DNA of 33,756 nt. Source: Glycomyces salinus. Its GTDB lineage: Bacteria; Actinomycetota; Actinomycetes; Mycobacteriales; Micromonosporaceae. The notes below the pieces were generated by a model, which ran no database searches, had not been told where the DNA came from, and saw nothing but the letters and a program-made list of their open reading frames with translations. The stretch's first letter is position 1. Every line of letters starts with the position of its first letter. The stretch lies in contig NZ_JAELXW010000106.1 of NCBI RefSeq assembly GCF_016428645.1, forward strand, positions 1-33,756. Direction: 5' to 3'. A program made the position numbers and the translations under genes. Positions 1 through 8,593 of this stretch are shown in pieces.

Positions 1-76
1 GAAGACCGGCATGGAATGAAGGTACCCGAATAACGGTCCGACAGGGATCGTCCGATTCGGTCACAAGGGCGGTCCG

Positions 77-109
77 GGGTGGGGTGCGGGCTCTGCCCGC
101 ACCCCACCC
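77..109 (-). terminator. Terminator hairpin after the MFS exporter gene
   Basis: A 15-bp stem (77-91 paired with 95-109) with a three-base TCT loop lies four bases beyond the exporter's stop codon. It is very GC-rich and has no clear T run on the minus strand, as is common in actinomycetes. Bases 1-76 show no gene. Confidence 0.7.
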
Positions 110-112
110 GGC

Positions 113-1582
113 TCAGGCGCTCGCTGTCGCCGGTTCCCGAGTCGGTTCTTCCTTCTCGGTCCGCTTGGGGCCGCCGAGGAATACCAGCGCGATCACCAGC
201 GCCAGAAGGGCGAAACCTCCGGCGACCTGGAAGGCCAGGCTGTAGCCGTCCCTGAGCGCTTCGACCTGGCCGGTGCCCGCCTCCAGTCGTCCCGCCGTCA
301 TCGATGCGGCCACGGTCGCCAAGACCGCCAGTCCGATCGCCCCGCCGGCCTGCTGCGCGGTGTTGTTCAGACCCGAGGCCACACCCTGGTCGTCCGGGGC
401 CGCGCCCGACATCGCCGTCATCACCAGTGTCGGCAGCGCCAGTCCGAAACCAGCGCCCATCAGGAACGAGATCGGCAGCACGTCGATGAAGTAGTCGCCC
501 TCGATCGGAGCACGGCTCAGCAGCGCCATACCCAAGGCCAAGGCCGTGAAACCTATCGCGAGGACTGCACGCGTCCCGAAGCGGGCCACCATCCGGGCCG
601 CCACGAAGAGCGAGACCACCCCGATCATCAACGGAGCGGGCAGGAACGCCAGACCGGTCTCCAACGCACCGAGTCCGAGCACCCGCTGCAGGTACAGCGC
701 GAGCATGAACTGGAAGCCGAAGCCGGTCGCGAAGCCCACCACCACGACCGCGTTCGCGGCCGACGCCCGCCGGTTGCGGAAGATCCGCAGCGGCAGCAGC
801 GGTGTCTTCGCCTTCGCCTGGCGTACGAGGAATACGGCGATCAAGGCCGCCGCGACCGCGCCCAGCAGCGCCGAGCGGCTTCCGGGCACCTCGGGTTCGG
901 CGATCGCCACGATCGCGTAGACCCCCAGCGACAATCCGACGGTCACCAGCGCCGCGCTCAGGACGTCCGCGCCCTGTTTGAGGCCGAGGCCGCGTTCACG
1001 GGCCAGCACCTTCGGCGCGACGACGATGGCCGCCAAGCCGATCGGCACGTTCACCCAGAACACGCCCTCCCAGCCGATGGCCTGCGTAATGACGCCGCCG
1101 GACACCAGTCCGATCGCCGAGCCCCCGGCGCCGATGAAGCTGTAGAGCCCCATCGCCTTGGCCTGCTCCCCCGGTTCGGGGTAGAGCCGGACGATCATTC
1201 CGAGGATGACCGCCGAGGACAGCGCAGCGCCGACTCCTTGCAGGAAGCGTCCGGCGATGAGCACCTCTGGGCTCGGGGCGAGCGCCGCGAGCACCGACGC
1301 GGCGGTGAACAGCGCGAGCCCGGCCTGGAACACTTTGGCGGACCCGACCAGGTCGCCGAGGCGCCCCGACAGGAGCAGGAGCCCGGCGAAGGCGATCAGG
1401 TAGGCGTTGACAACCCAGGCGAGCTGTGAGGTGGTGAAGCCCAGGTCCGACTGGATCGTCGGCAGGGCCACGGTCACGATGGAGCCGTCCAGGATGACCA
1501 TCAGCTGCATGACCAGCAGGACGGCCAGTGCGATGCCGCGGCGGGCGGGCCGCGGCGTTTCTGCGTTCAGGATTTCTGTCAT
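113..1582 (-). CDS. MFS drug exporter, DHA2 (EmrB/QacA) family
   Basis: This 489-residue integral membrane protein is a proton-driven multidrug exporter of the 14-helix DHA2 type. Supporting signs are the LDGSIVTVALP segment in the first helix (about residues 32-42), the motif-A loop GRLGDLVG (about 73-80), hydrophobic helices along the whole length and a family-typical size. The substrate cannot be read from the sequence. An upstream in-frame start at 1618 exists, but ATG 1582 is preferred because it begins MTEILNAETP, just before the first helix, and because TAGATT (1590-1595) ends seven bases before it, fitting a leaderless transcript. The divergent AraC-type regulator is the obvious candidate controller. 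A hairpin follows the stop. Confidence 0.9.
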   Translation of the reverse strand: MTEILNAETPRPARRGIALAVLLVMQLMVILDGSIVTVALPTIQSDLGFTTSQLAWVVNAYLIAFAGLLLLSGRLGDLVGSAKVFQAGLALFTAASVLAALAPSPEVLIAGRFLQGVGAALSSAVILGMIVRLYPEPGEQAKAMGLYSFIGAGGSAIGLVSGGVITQAIGWEGVFWVNVPIGLAAIVVAPKVLARERGLGLKQGADVLSAALVTVGLSLGVYAIVAIAEPEVPGSRSALLGAVAAALIAVFLVRQAKAKTPLLPLRIFRNRRASAANAVVVVGFATGFGFQFMLALYLQRVLGLGALETGLAFLPAPLMIGVVSLFVAARMVARFGTRAVLAIGFTALALGMALLSRAPIEGDYFIDVLPISFLMGAGFGLALPTLVMTAMSGAAPDDQGVASGLNNTAQQAGGAIGLAVLATVAASMTAGRLEAGTGQVEALRDGYSLAFQVAGGFALLALVIALVFLGGPKRTEKEEPTREPATASA

Positions 1583-1589
1583 GAATCGA

Positions 1590-1595
1590 AATCTA
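1590..1595 (-). promoter_or_regulatory. -10 box (TAGATT) for a leaderless MFS transcript
   Basis: On the minus strand TAGATT is followed by seven bases and then the ATG at 1582. No Shine-Dalgarno sequence lies between. This matches the TANNNT-plus-start layout of leaderless actinobacterial genes; the function is inferred. Confidence 0.45.
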
Positions 1596-1666
1596 CGAAG
1601 GCTCAATGAGAGTTCCAATGGCTGAAAGCCTCAGAAACATGTCTTCACGTATCATGCGAAGCGCGC

Positions 1667-1672
1667 TACGAT
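1667..1672 (+). promoter_or_regulatory. -10 box (TACGAT) for a leaderless AraC-family transcript
   Basis: TACGAT is followed by exactly six bases and the ATG at 1679. A weak -35 candidate, TTCACG, lies 17 bases upstream at 1644-1649. No ribosome binding site is present. The 96-base divergent spacer therefore probably holds both promoters. Confidence 0.45.
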
Positions 1673-1678
1673 TCTGGG

Positions 1679-2605
1679 ATGGATATTCTCAGCGGCACCA
1701 TCTCGGCCCTGCGGGTCGGCCGACCGGCCGCAGGCAGGTTCGTCCGCCACGCGCCATGGGGGCGGCGGTACCCGCGCATCGACGGCGCCGGGCTGCATGT
1801 CCCGCTGGAGGGACCGGCCTATCTGATTCCGAAGAGCGGCGAGCCGGTGCGGCTCAACGTCGGCGACGTCGCGCTGCTCTATCTGGACCGCGGCCACGGC
1901 ATCGCCGACAGCTCCGACACTCCCCTGACCGAGCTGGCCGGCCCCGGTGACTGCGCCGTCGTCGAAGGATCCGGTGCGCGCAGCTCGGTCCTCTGCGGCA
2001 CTTACGAGTTCACGCCCGGCTGGTCGCATCCGATGTTCGACGAGCTGCCCGAGGTCGTGCACGTCCCCGCCAGCCTCGGCCGCTACCCGCACCTGCGTGC
2101 CGCCGTCGACCTGCTCACCAGCGAGATCGGGGCCGAGCGGCAGGGCCGGGAGGCGATGGTCCCCGCGCTGCTGGACGCCGTGCTCGTCTACACGCTCCGC
2201 GCTTGGTTCGAGGAGCGGGGCCGCGGGCCCGACGCCACCGGCTGGGCGGCCCTGATGCACGACGAGCGGCTGCTGAACGCCTTGCGGGCCATGCACTCAG
2301 ATCCGGGCGGCAAGTGGACCGTGGAGAAGCTGGCCGCCGAGGCCGGGATGTCGCGGGCCCATTTCGCGCGCTGCTTCACGGCCCTGGTCGGCGAGTCGCC
2401 GCTGGCCTATCTGACGCGCTGGCGGATGATCGCGGCGGCCAAGCGGCTCCGCGGGGACGACGCCCCGCTGGCGACGGTGGCTCGGGAGGTCGGCTACGGC
2501 TCCGAGTTCGCCTTCGCCAAGGCGTTCAAGCGCGCCCACGGCACCGCCCCGGGCCAGTACCGCCGCGAATGCACCGCCGCCCGCCTGGCGCTGACTCAGG
2601 ACTGA
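1679..2605 (+). CDS. AraC-family transcriptional regulator with N-terminal cupin domain
   Basis: This 308-residue protein has an N-terminal cupin-type sensor domain (about residues 5-180, of the kind seen in AraC regulators with a cupin_6 or AraC-binding domain). The C-terminal AraC DNA-binding domain has two helix-turn-helix motifs. The first is around 211-235 (KLAAEAGMSRAHFARCF). The second is around 262-290 (VAREVGYGSEFAFAKAFKR) and ends in the typical GTAPGQYRR. It is divergent from the MFS exporter across 96 bases, an arrangement common for a local regulator and its efflux target. The ligand is unknown. ATG 1679 lacks a ribosome binding site but follows a TANNNT box by six bases. Confidence 0.88.
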   Translation: MDILSGTISALRVGRPAAGRFVRHAPWGRRYPRIDGAGLHVPLEGPAYLIPKSGEPVRLNVGDVALLYLDRGHGIADSSDTPLTELAGPGDCAVVEGSGARSSVLCGTYEFTPGWSHPMFDELPEVVHVPASLGRYPHLRAAVDLLTSEIGAERQGREAMVPALLDAVLVYTLRAWFEERGRGPDATGWAALMHDERLLNALRAMHSDPGGKWTVEKLAAEAGMSRAHFARCFTALVGESPLAYLTRWRMIAAAKRLRGDDAPLATVAREVGYGSEFAFAKAFKRAHGTAPGQYRRECTAARLALTQD

Positions 2606-2608
2606 CTG

Positions 2609-2636
2609 CCGGGGCGGCGCTGGCGCGCCGCCCCGG
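2609..2636. terminator. Bidirectional terminator between AraC-family gene and chitinase
   Basis: A perfect 12-bp GC stem (2609-2620 with 2625-2636) with a four-base TGGC loop lies in the 43-base gap between two convergent genes. It is followed on the plus strand by GTTCTTC. It could stop transcription from both sides. Confidence 0.7.
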
Positions 2637-2648
2637 GTTCTTCGAGGG

Positions 2649-3569
2649 TCAGCAGTAGAGGTTGCCGCCGGGATCGACTCCCAGCAGCTGTGTGAACTGC
2701 TGGTACCTGTCGACACGGCTCTGGACTTGCGCCGGGTTTCCTCCGTTGCATTCGATCGCGCCGTTGATCGAGCGAATCGATTCGCCGAAGCCGGCGCCGC
2801 CGGTCATGGCGGCGTGGCCGCTCATCGTGCCCGGACCGCTCTGGGTGTTCCAGTACCAGAGGGCGGTCTGCCAGGCCACGGTCGAGTCCTGTTCGACCAG
2901 CCACGGGTTGTTCAGCAGCGGCAGGCCGAGCGCGTTGCCCGCCGCGTTGTAGTTGAAGTTCCAGCTCAGCTGGATAGGCCCGCGACCGTAGTAGGCCGCT
3001 TGGCCCGCGGGGCAGCCGTAGGGCTGGCCGCCGTCGCAGTAGTGCGGGTAGTTGGCGGTGTTCTGCTCGACGATGTGGACGAGGCCGCCGGTCTCATGGC
3101 TGACGTTGGCCAGGAACGCGGCCGCCTCCTGCCGTTCGACGGTGTCGCCGCCGGTGTTGGTGAAGCCCGGGTAGGAGGCGGTGGCCTCGACCAGACCCTG
3201 GTAGGTGTAGAAGGAGTTCCGGCCGGGGAACATCTGGTCGAACTGGGCCTCGGTGACGATGAAGTCCGACGTGCCCGGCGGGTCGCCGGGGTCGCCCGGA
3301 TCGCCGCCGGAGCCGCAGGCGACCTGGTCGCGCCAGACGCCCCATTCGCCGGTGGTGCCGGGCGTCTCGCCTTGGGTCCACCATTGGGCGGTCCAGTTGT
3401 AGCCGTCGTGGGAGACGACGTCGCCTCCGGTGTAGACGGCGGTCGAGCTCCACGGCGCGGCGCAGGCCGGGGCGGCGTTGGCCGTCACGGCGGGGATGCC
3501 GAACGCCAGCGCGAGTGCGATCGCGAAGGCGCCGATCACCGCCGCCAGCCGCTTTCGTTGTCGCAGCAT
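2649..3569 (-). CDS. Secreted GH19 chitinase with CBM5/12 chitin-binding module
   Basis: This 306-residue exported endochitinase cleaves beta-1,4-linked N-acetylglucosamine chains with inversion. Residues 1-32 form a Sec signal peptide (basic start, hydrophobic core, ANA cleavage region). A CBM5/12 module rich in Trp and Tyr covers about 36-84 (WSSTAVYTGGDVVSHDG then WTQGETPG). A GDPGDPGDPPG linker leads to the GH19 domain at about 103-306. The two catalytic glutamates are visible: Glu159 in SHETGG and Glu168 in HIVEQN. Their spacing of nine matches Streptomyces family-19 chitinases as I recall them. A ribosome binding site GAGGTG sits just upstream of ATG 3569. The upstream region contains the palindrome-like TTCCTATAGAGGAA. 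The gene stands alone, next to a broken LacI gene. Confidence 0.93.
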   Translation of the reverse strand: MLRQRKRLAAVIGAFAIALALAFGIPAVTANAAPACAAPWSSTAVYTGGDVVSHDGYNWTAQWWTQGETPGTTGEWGVWRDQVACGSGGDPGDPGDPPGTSDFIVTEAQFDQMFPGRNSFYTYQGLVEATASYPGFTNTGGDTVERQEAAAFLANVSHETGGLVHIVEQNTANYPHYCDGGQPYGCPAGQAAYYGRGPIQLSWNFNYNAAGNALGLPLLNNPWLVEQDSTVAWQTALWYWNTQSGPGTMSGHAAMTGGAGFGESIRSINGAIECNGGNPAQVQSRVDRYQQFTQLLGVDPGGNLYC

Positions 3570-3596
3570 TGATGCACCTCAAATCATAAAGAAACC

Positions 3597-3610
3597 TTCC
3601 TATAGAGGAA
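3597..3610. promoter_or_regulatory. Imperfect palindrome upstream of the chitinase gene
   Basis: TTCCTATAGAGGAA has five-base perfect arms (TTCCT/AGGAA) and matches its own reverse complement at 12 of 14 positions. It lies 28 bases upstream of the chitinase start in an AT-rich stretch. It may be an operator, but no regulator can be assigned. Confidence 0.35.
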
Positions 3611-3717
3611 TTTAACTGTAGCTACCGGTTTGCGCAAGATCGGAACCCGAAATAGAAACCGCAGGCACCTCACGAGGCGCAGTGGCACGACTGAGGTTCG
3701 CGGCATGCCCGTGGATC

Positions 3718-3888
3718 CGTCGAACACGTGAAGTCACCGCCCGCGCGGGCGTGGGGATCAAGACCGTCTCACGCGTCCTCAACGACGAGCCGAACGTCCG
3801 GCCCCAGACCCGCGAGCACATCCTGGCCGCCGTCGATGAACTCGGCTACCGCCGCATCGCCATCGCCATCAGCATCCGCCTCCCCGAC
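3718..3888 (+). pseudogene. LacI-family regulator remnant (helix-turn-helix only)
   Basis: One frame reads VTARAGVGIKTVSRVLNDE, then PNVRPQTREHILAAVDELGY, which is a nearly intact LacI DNA-binding domain (first about 55 residues of a family member of about 340). The normal first residues (TIRDVA-like) are replaced by an unrelated sequence, and homology stops near RIAIAISIRL. The ligand-binding domain is absent. A formal reading frame runs from 3682 to 4179, but its later part does not look like LacI. I see this as a decayed regulator. The fragment lies divergent from the chitinase gene, and whether it is still translated is unknown. Confidence 0.65.
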
Positions 3889-4187
3889 CACCGGGGACCG
3901 GGGAACCGAATTCCCGTGCACCGCACGGCAGGGCGGCCGCTGCCGCTGCTCGTTCCCGGCGACCGGACCCGGCCAGCCGTCCACCCATCCCGTCGCCGCC
4001 CGCCCGAACCGCAATCAAAACCGCGCCCGTTCCCGGCCACGACCGGACTCCCGGTGTCGAGTTCCTCGACCGCACGCCACTCGACACCGTGTGACGCCGC
4101 GATCGGTTGCTCGACCTTGATCCGGCGCTTTCCCGGCAGGTCGGCCAGGTCCTCGGCGTGGGCAACCCTGCCCGACTGATACGAACT
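3889..4187. other. Gene-free or decayed stretch between LacI remnant and lyase gene
   Basis: About 300 bases hold no gene I can name. The minus strand from about 4170 to 4020 reads in one frame AHAEDLADLPGKRRIKVEQP, then IAASHGVEWRAVEEL, which looks like real protein but has no convincing start and loses that character past about 4010. The plus strand has VEFLDRTPLDTV followed by a stop. It may be debris from a lost gene. Confidence 0.35.
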
Positions 4188-4222
4188 GGGGGAGGGACCG
4201 CGCCGAGCGCGACCCCTCCCCC
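4188..4222. terminator. Terminator hairpin after the lyase gene
   Basis: The arms start GGGGGAGGG and end CCCTCCCCC, and pair over 16 positions with two mismatches (4188-4203 with 4207-4222). It lies 12 bases downstream of the lyase stop on the minus strand and closes this transcription unit. Confidence 0.7.
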
Positions 4223-4234
4223 ATCAACTGTCTT

Positions 4235-7200
4235 CTATTCGGCCGCTTCGAGTGCGGCCACGGCCGCGGCGATGGCCTCGGCCGCGTCGTCGACCTCCTC
4301 CTGGGTCGGGTCGGCCCCGGCATCGCGCAGCGCCAGCCCTGCCTCGCGGGCCCCGGTCAGGTCGGCCCAGGTGCCGGCCGTCCAGTCGGACTCGTCGAGT
4401 TCGGCGGTCTCGTCCAGGTAGAGGTCGAGTCCGGTGGCGTCGACCGGGACGCGCACGAACTGGAGCTCGGCCAGGTTGGTGTAGCCGTTCGGCGAGTACA
4501 GCCTGAGCGCCTCGTATTTGACCGGCTCGTCCAGCTCGAACTCGGTCCAGCCGCCGGAGGCGGGCGTCGAGATCTCCTGGAACGTCTCCCAGGTCTGGCC
4601 GCCGTCGTTCGAGCCCTGCACCTGGAACCCGTTGGCGCGGTGGGCGTGGCCCGAGCGCGGCTGGACCCTGACGATCTCGACGGTCAGGACGCGGCCGTCG
4701 TCGGGCACGACCTGCACCCAGCCTTCAGCGTCGGTGGTGTCGGTGAACGTGGAGGAGTCGCCGTCGAACATCAACCAGCCGTTGGCGGCAGCGTCGTGCG
4801 AGCCGTCCCAGGACTCGGAGCTGGCGCTCACCCAGGACGGGTCGATGTCCATGACCGCCGAGGGCGGGTCCTCGAGCAGGTCCCAGGCGTCCAGCAGCCG
4901 GTCGACCAGGGCGTCCTCGTCGGCCCCGTCCTCGGACGCGGCGGTGCGGACGGCCTCGACCTCGCGGTCGAACAGGATGCCCGAGGCCCGCGAATGCAGG
5001 CTCAGGTCGACCGCGTCGGCGCGCTCCAGCAGGACGCCGAGGTCCATGGTGAAGTCGCCGAACAGGCGCAGCTCGGCGATGCCGATGCCGTTCCCGTTGT
5101 GCACCCGCAGATACCGGTAGGCGCCCTCGTCGTCCGATTCCAGGTTCTGCCAGTACCACTCGCCGGTGGTCGGCCCGGTCAGCGTGGTCCAGTTCTCGAG
5201 GTCGTTCGATCCCTCGATCACCTGGTTCTCCATCCAGGTCGATCCGGTGCGGTTCTGGCGGGCCAGGAAGTCGGCCCGGTCGAGGCTGACCTCGGCGCTC
5301 TCGCCGAAGTCCCAGATCAGGGACGCCTCCTCGTGGAGTTCCCCGATGTCGGTGGCGGTCCCGGCGTCGCCGTCGACGACTCGCGCGGCCTGGTCGGCGG
5401 CCTCCTCGTCGGGCTGCCCGTCCGGGCCGACCGCTTGGGCCAGGCCGAGGTCGAGCAGGTTCCGCTCGTCCGAGGCGTACAGGTGCGAGCCGTCGGTGGT
5501 GCCGGTGACGGGCTCGGCTGTCCGGCCGTCGGCGGTGGTGTGGTCGACCGTGACCGGGAGGAAACCGGCGTCGTCGATCTCACCGAGTTCGACGGTGGCC
5601 GTCCAGTTCTCGCCGTCTTCGCCGGCGACGGCGGCCTCTCGGCCGCCGACGGTGACCGCGACGTCGCTGATCGGTTCGCGGGCGGTGATGTCCACGGTGA
5701 CCGTGTCGCCTTCGGTGACGCGGTCCTTCACAGTGCCCTCGGCCGAGAGCGAGACGTCGGTGATGTCGCCTGCGACCTCGGAGCGTTCACCGAAGACGCG
5801 GAACTCACCGAGGGACCACACGTGCGGATAGGCCGGGTCGATCGTGACGCCCGGGTTGTCGACCTGGAGCTTGAAGTACCGGTACGCCTCGCCCTCGTGG
5901 TCGTCGACCACCGGGATGGTCTCCATGTCGTTGGTCTCGGTGGTCTCCCGTGAGCTCAGCAGCGTCCAGTCGATGCCGTTGTTCGAGCCGTACACGTTGG
6001 TGCCCTGCGAGCGCATCGGGAACGCGTAGCGGGCCTGGATGCCGAACCGCTCGGCCGAGACCCGGTAGCCGGGTCCGAAGTCGAGGTAGGCCGAGCGATT
6101 GTGCAGGTCGCCGCCGTGCGAGGTGTTGTCGCCGTCGGCGAGTGCGTTCACGCCGTTGTCGTCCATCGTCCAGGGGGTGACTATGCCCCGGTAGTCCAGT
6201 GAGCCGTCGTCCAGGTGCGGATTGAGCAGCTTGAGGCCGCTGATGGCGGTCTGGAGTTCGGTGAAGGCGGCGCGGAACTCTTCGTCGGTGCCCGCTTCGG
6301 CGGCCTGTTCGGCCGCATCGAGCGCGGCCTCGAACGGCTCGCGGGTGACGGTGGTGTACTCGTCGTCTTCGTCGACCTCGTCGTCGAGGAGCTTCTCGAT
6401 CAGCTCGGCGCGGTCTTCGGCGGCGACCAGTTCGAAGGTCCTGGCGTCGACCGACTCGCCGTCGTCGGCGACCACCCGCACATCGAACCCGCCGCAGCCG
6501 TGTTCGGTCGGCTTCCAGGTCAGCGTCCCGGTCTCGGCGTCGAGCGTTGCTCCGGCCGGGAGGCCCTCGGCGCTGTAGGCGACCGAGCCGCCCTCGTCGG
6601 TCGCGGACAAGTCGAATTCGGACTCGGCTCCGGCCCAGAAGTAGAGGCGGTCGGCCACCTGCTCGAAGACCGGCGGCGTGAGCTGGGATCCGGCGTCGAA
6701 CAGGACCGTGTCGAGGTCGACGGTCGCGTCGTCGCCGCTGAGGCGGTAGAAGTGGACGTTCCGGCCCTGCGCGGGGTAGGTGACGTACCGCCACTGCCCT
6801 TGCGTGTCGGGCAGTTCGACGGTGGCCATGACCGACGGGTCGGTCTCGTCGGGGTTGGCTCCGGGCTCCTCTTTGTCGAGCACTTCGAGGGTGGCCGGTC
6901 CGTCGGTGCGCACCAGGAGTCCCATGTCGGTGCCGCCGGAGTACATCAGGCGGCTGACGGCGCTGGTGGTGCCGTCGGCGTCGGCGGTGGCGCGAGCGAA
7001 CGTGCGGTCGTCCTCGGTGACGATCTCGGTGCCCTCGTCGAGCGGGATCGCGTAGCGGCCGAAGGTGACTTCGGTGTCCTCGACCGGGGTCGGCTCGGTG
7101 TCGGCCAGCTCGGGTGGGAACGCCACCCAGTACTCGACGCTCTTGTCGCCGGCGGCCCAAAAGTTCTTGGTGCCGGTCCCGTACTTGTAGTAGGGGCCGT

Positions 7201-8506
7201 CCATACGCTCGTGGAGCTCGGCCAAGTGCGGGGCCTCGGCCTCGACGTCGACGCCCTCGTCATAGGTGTACTGGTAGTACAGCTCCGAGAGCGGGTTGAA
7301 GACGCGGCCGCGGTAGGCCTGGGAGATGGTCCCACCGGTCTCGCGCTCGTCGACCCAGGGCGTCGGTTCGCCCATCATGAACCCGTAGAAGGCGTCGGCG
7401 CCGTGCAGGAGCCGGTCGTCGAGGAAGCCGTAGGCGGTCACCGCGTCGTCGGCGGTGGAGACGGTGCCGTCGGCCGGGTCGACCAAGGTGCCCTGGACGT
7501 CCAGGAACCGGGCGAGTGCGGCGAAGTTGTCGATGTTGGTCTCGCCGTGGGCCTGGTCGCGGCCCATCTCGCGGACCTGCGTGAACCCGTGGCCGTACGG
7601 ATTCAACGGATCGTCGGCCTCGATGTACCGGATCTGCTCGGCGACCGAGCCGTTGCGGTAGTGGTCGAAGGTCGAGTTCACGGTGAACCACTCGACGCCG
7701 GTGGCGTAGCCCTCGGCGTCGTCGGCGTAGATCGCGGTCGCGATCCGGCCGTAGAGCCCGAAGTTGTGCTGGTTCATCCACTTCTCGTTGGAGTAGTTGA
7801 ACTCCTCCATGACCGGGTTCGCCAGGTTGCCCAGCAACTTGGCGTCGTCCTCGTCGCTCCAGACGACGTCGTAGCCGTCCTGCTCGCCGGGGCTGTCGTC
7901 CTCGACCGCTTCGGTGGCCCGGATGATCTCGGCGGCCATGAGGAACTGCGACAGCGGCTTGCCGGTGTGGATGTGGTAGTCCGCGGAGTACTCGAAGCAG
8001 TCGGGGTTCATGTTGGACCAGGTGCGCAGGGTCCACATGGCGTTCTTGCGGTAGATCTCATCGCCGGTCATGACCCACATGAGGGACTGGGTGAGTGCGC
8101 CGAACGAGTCGACTGTCATGCGTCCGCGCATGTCGTTGTCGGGGTTGAAGCATTCGGTGACGGGCTGGTCGGGCTCGCCTTTGACCATATTGTTGGGCTG
8201 GTAGCCCGTCTCGGCCCAGCGCCCGGATTCGGTCATCGCCTCGAAGTAGGAGGCCCACGGCTCCTCGCCGGAGCGGACCATGTCCTGGGCGTTGCGCAGG
8301 TCCTCGGCCGACAGGCCGACGCCGGGGTGGACGAACCCTGCGTCGGAGACCGTCTCTTCGATCTCGACCACGTGATCGGTGAGAAGATCCTCGTAGCCGC
8401 CGTCTTCTTGGGCTTGGGCAGGGGCGGCGACCAGGCCCGCCGCCACGGCAAGCGCGGCGGCCGAGGCGAGCGGCCGCCATCGCCGGCGTTTCTCGACTTG
8501 CGTCAT
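4235..8506 (-). CDS. Large secreted alginate-lyase-family polysaccharide lyase with multiple carbohydrate-binding modules
   Basis: This 1423-residue exported protein starts with a signal peptide (1-32, ending AQA). About 55-420 form an alpha/alpha-toroid domain of the alginate_lyase family (PF05426-like). Key segments are FVHPGVGLSAEDL (about 58-70), KWMNQHNFGLYGR (about 241-253, with the Asn/His typical of the active site) and GRDQAHGETN (about 313-322), which matches the GRDQ-H signature of the family. Further on are a beta region to about 610, a putative Ig domain (about 612-690), a FIVAR-like helical stretch (about 700-755), three discoidin/CBM32-like domains (about 760-910, 1010-1150 and 1218-1355), an Ig-like domain (about 912-985) and a final helical FIVAR-like segment. 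The substrate is unknown; alginate is only the family name. An AGGGA ribosome binding site precedes ATG 8506. An operator shared with the GH36 gene lies at 8525-8540. Confidence 0.8.
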   Translation of the reverse strand: MTQVEKRRRWRPLASAAALAVAAGLVAAPAQAQEDGGYEDLLTDHVVEIEETVSDAGFVHPGVGLSAEDLRNAQDMVRSGEEPWASYFEAMTESGRWAETGYQPNNMVKGEPDQPVTECFNPDNDMRGRMTVDSFGALTQSLMWVMTGDEIYRKNAMWTLRTWSNMNPDCFEYSADYHIHTGKPLSQFLMAAEIIRATEAVEDDSPGEQDGYDVVWSDEDDAKLLGNLANPVMEEFNYSNEKWMNQHNFGLYGRIATAIYADDAEGYATGVEWFTVNSTFDHYRNGSVAEQIRYIEADDPLNPYGHGFTQVREMGRDQAHGETNIDNFAALARFLDVQGTLVDPADGTVSTADDAVTAYGFLDDRLLHGADAFYGFMMGEPTPWVDERETGGTISQAYRGRVFNPLSELYYQYTYDEGVDVEAEAPHLAELHERMDGPYYKYGTGTKNFWAAGDKSVEYWVAFPPELADTEPTPVEDTEVTFGRYAIPLDEGTEIVTEDDRTFARATADADGTTSAVSRLMYSGGTDMGLLVRTDGPATLEVLDKEEPGANPDETDPSVMATVELPDTQGQWRYVTYPAQGRNVHFYRLSGDDATVDLDTVLFDAGSQLTPPVFEQVADRLYFWAGAESEFDLSATDEGGSVAYSAEGLPAGATLDAETGTLTWKPTEHGCGGFDVRVVADDGESVDARTFELVAAEDRAELIEKLLDDEVDEDDEYTTVTREPFEAALDAAEQAAEAGTDEEFRAAFTELQTAISGLKLLNPHLDDGSLDYRGIVTPWTMDDNGVNALADGDNTSHGGDLHNRSAYLDFGPGYRVSAERFGIQARYAFPMRSQGTNVYGSNNGIDWTLLSSRETTETNDMETIPVVDDHEGEAYRYFKLQVDNPGVTIDPAYPHVWSLGEFRVFGERSEVAGDITDVSLSAEGTVKDRVTEGDTVTVDITAREPISDVAVTVGGREAAVAGEDGENWTATVELGEIDDAGFLPVTVDHTTADGRTAEPVTGTTDGSHLYASDERNLLDLGLAQAVGPDGQPDEEAADQAARVVDGDAGTATDIGELHEEASLIWDFGESAEVSLDRADFLARQNRTGSTWMENQVIEGSNDLENWTTLTGPTTGEWYWQNLESDDEGAYRYLRVHNGNGIGIAELRLFGDFTMDLGVLLERADAVDLSLHSRASGILFDREVEAVRTAASEDGADEDALVDRLLDAWDLLEDPPSAVMDIDPSWVSASSESWDGSHDAAANGWLMFDGDSSTFTDTTDAEGWVQVVPDDGRVLTVEIVRVQPRSGHAHRANGFQVQGSNDGGQTWETFQEISTPASGGWTEFELDEPVKYEALRLYSPNGYTNLAELQFVRVPVDATGLDLYLDETAELDESDWTAGTWADLTGAREAGLALRDAGADPTQEEVDDAAEAIAAAVAALEAAE

Positions 8507-8524
8507 CGCAGAGTCCCTTCCGGT

Positions 8525-8540
8525 TGGATATCGTTATCCA
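8525..8540. promoter_or_regulatory. LacI operator in front of the lyase gene
   Basis: TGGATATCGTTATCCA has perfect six-base arms (TGGATA/TATCCA) around TCGT. It lies 18 bases before the lyase start and just downstream of a possible -10 box (TATCGT on the minus strand, 8551-8556), so a bound repressor would block transcription. The same motif recurs at 10736-10751. Confidence 0.75.
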
Positions 8541-8593
8541 TTGATGGTTCACGATATCGCTCCATTCGGCGCGAGGCAAGGCCGGACGGTCCG

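Noticed and set aside
3569..3680. DasR site for chitin control before the chitinase gene
   Set aside because: The known DasR consensus (ACTGGTCTAGACCAGT-like) is not present; the local palindrome has a different sequence.
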